A DNA stretch of 6,324 nt from Chloroflexota bacterium. Lineage in GTDB: Bacteria > Chloroflexota > Dehalococcoidia > SZUA-161 > SpSt-899. Every line of letters starts with the position of its first letter. Within the stretch, counting starts at the first letter, position 1. The position numbers were made by a program, and so were the translations under genes. Location of the stretch: contig QLUN01000048.1 of NCBI GenBank assembly GCA_018725455.1, positions 1-6,324 of the forward strand, written 5' to 3'. The notes beneath the pieces are model-generated. The model worked only from the letters and a program-made list of their open reading frames with translations. It was not told the DNA's origin and did no database searches. Of the stretch, positions 5,855 to 6,324 are shown in pieces.

Positions 5855-5885
5855 CCCCGTGGAGTAAGTGGACTACTCCACGGGG
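5855..5885. other. 12-bp perfect inverted repeat (leader hairpin)
   Basis: The arms ccccgtggagta (5855-5866) and tactccacgggg (5874-5885) are exact reverse complements around a 7-base loop. Neither strand has a T-run after the stem, so it does not look like an intrinsic terminator. It lies between the predicted flx promoter and mvhD and would form a stable hairpin in the leader RNA, where it might protect the transcript or affect translation. It could also be a remnant of a small mobile element. Confidence 0.85.
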
Positions 5886-5912
5886 CTGACCGTTGATGGC
5901 TGAACGATTACG

Positions 5913-5941
5913 ATTATATCGTGGGCGACAAGCGGTGTCAA
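5913..5941 (-). promoter_or_regulatory. Consensus sigma70 promoter of the flx operon
   Basis: On the minus strand TTGACA (5941-5936) is followed after exactly 17 bp by TATAAT (5918-5913), a full consensus match in both hexamers and spacing. Transcription would start near 5906 and leave a leader of about 175 bases before the TTG at 5731. A second TATAAT on the same strand at 5770-5765 lacks a good -35 box at the right distance and is at best a minor promoter. Confidence 0.8.
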
Positions 5942-5991
5942 GTCGCCGGGCAATTCCCCGGTTTACATTTTAGATGATTTAATTCGGGTAC

Positions 5992-6017
5992 TTGACAACC
6001 TCTTCCCCCTATATAAC
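5992..6017 (+). promoter_or_regulatory. Possible transposase promoter, weak spacing
   Basis: TTGACA at 5992-5997 is followed by TATAAC at 6012-6017, but the spacer is only 14 bp, shorter than the usual 16-18. A TAGAAT at 6054-6059 is another possible -10 with a poor -35. Low transposase expression would be expected from either. Confidence 0.35.
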
Positions 6018-6091
6018 TTGCATTCCGCACTTCCCTGAAAGGGTTAAATCGTGTAGAATAGTGGCACTTACGTTGACAGCGAGGTGCCGCG

Positions 6092-6324
6092 ATGACCGAG
6101 AGACTGGGCGATGTTGAGTTTGAAACTCGGGTAGTTGGACCATTGGTGCTCACAACTCCTTTTCTGCGTCGTTTGGGTCTGGCCAAGATTGTGGACAAGC
6201 ACTGCTCCATTGCCGAGCAAGCAGATATGGGGCATGGCGTAATAGCTGAGTTGGTGGTTCAATGTCGGCTTACGGAGCCACAGGCGTTGTACGATATGCC
6301 AGATTGGGCAGAACGGTACGGCTT
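6092..6324 (+). CDS. IS1634-family transposase, N-terminal part (DUF4277-like)
   Basis: The open frame starts with ATG at 6092, has GAGGT at 6081-6085 six bases upstream, and leaves the window after 77 codons. The N-terminal pattern VVGPLVLTTPFLRRLGLAKIVD, then MGHGVIAELVV and LTEPQALYDMPDWAERYG, matches the DUF4277 domain at the start of IS1634-type (IS4 superfamily) DDE transposases: a short N-terminal strand, a 'rLgL..ivD' helix and an 'LY.m..WA..yg' end. The catalytic DDE domain is not visible, so whether the gene is intact is unknown. It is transcribed away from the flx operon. Confidence 0.82.
   Translation, partial: MTERLGDVEFETRVVGPLVLTTPFLRRLGLAKIVDKHCSIAEQADMGHGVIAELVVQCRLTEPQALYDMPDWAERYG

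Larger units (their letters stand above)
5936..6324 (+). mobile_element. Left part of an IS1634-like (DUF4277 transposase) insertion sequence, cut by the window edge
   Basis: The transposase frame beginning at 6092 marks an insertion sequence whose right end lies outside the window. The left boundary is not certain; I place it provisionally at TGTCAAGT (5936-5943), where the gene-free region changes character. That word recurs inverted as ACTTGACA at 5990-5997. A small stem, ccggg/cccgg, lies at 5946-5961. Without the right end neither terminal repeats nor a target duplication can be verified. Confidence 0.55.

Noticed and set aside
5855..5885. Intrinsic terminator
   Set aside because: The stem is strong, but neither strand has a T-rich run after it, and it lies downstream of a promoter, ahead of the first gene of the operon.

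Overview
This window looks like part of an anaerobic bacterial chromosome. It carries an HdrA-type electron-bifurcating module and a four-gene Flx-type NADH/Fe-S module, with the start of an insertion sequence at the right end. The genes point to a strict anaerobe that handles low-potential electrons through NADH, ferredoxin and thiol/disulfide couples. Sigma70-like promoter boxes and Shine-Dalgarno sites favour Bacteria over Archaea. Abundant heptanucleotide arrays with a DUF4277-type transposase would suit a Chloroflexota (Dehalococcoidia-like) or Desulfobacterota genome, but this is a low-confidence inference and the window holds no phylogenetic marker.

Layout. 1-160 (+) is the 3' end of a CCG-type Fe-S protein (HdrB/HdrD-like). 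160-229 is an intergenic spacer made of ten heptamers. 233-2191 (+) is complete hdrA, 652 codons. It runs into a convergent operon with the two stop codons overlapping at 2188-2191. The operon reads leftward: MvhD/FlxD (5731-5306), an FrhB-like Fe-S protein resembling FlxC (5322-4222), an AsrA-like 4Fe-4S protein resembling FlxB (4217-3159), and an AsrB/PyrK-like FAD/NAD(P) reductase with a C-terminal 2Fe-2S site resembling FlxA (3162-2188). Genes overlap or are separated by a few bases, so they are probably one transcript. Upstream, at 5913-5941 on the minus strand, is a perfect-consensus promoter (TTGACA, 17 bp, TATAAT), followed by a leader containing a 12-bp hairpin. From about 5936 rightward comes what is probably the left end of an IS1634-like element, whose transposase starts at 6092 and leaves the window.

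Working model, from family knowledge: FlxA oxidises NADH, electrons pass through the FlxB and FlxC clusters to MvhD/FlxD, and MvhD docks on HdrA, whose flavin splits them between ferredoxin and a CCG-type disulfide-reducing subunit. The CCG protein at the left edge could be that partner.

The most unusual feature is not a gene. At least seven tracts of heptanucleotide repeats with different unit sequences sit in this 6.3 kb: one fills the spacer before hdrA, one lies in the Flx leader, and the others lie in frame inside three consecutive metabolic genes. The largest add about 40 residues to FlxA and about 54 to the FlxC-like protein without breaking the frame. One tract mixes heptamers with a 9-mer to give a 16-bp tandem repeat.
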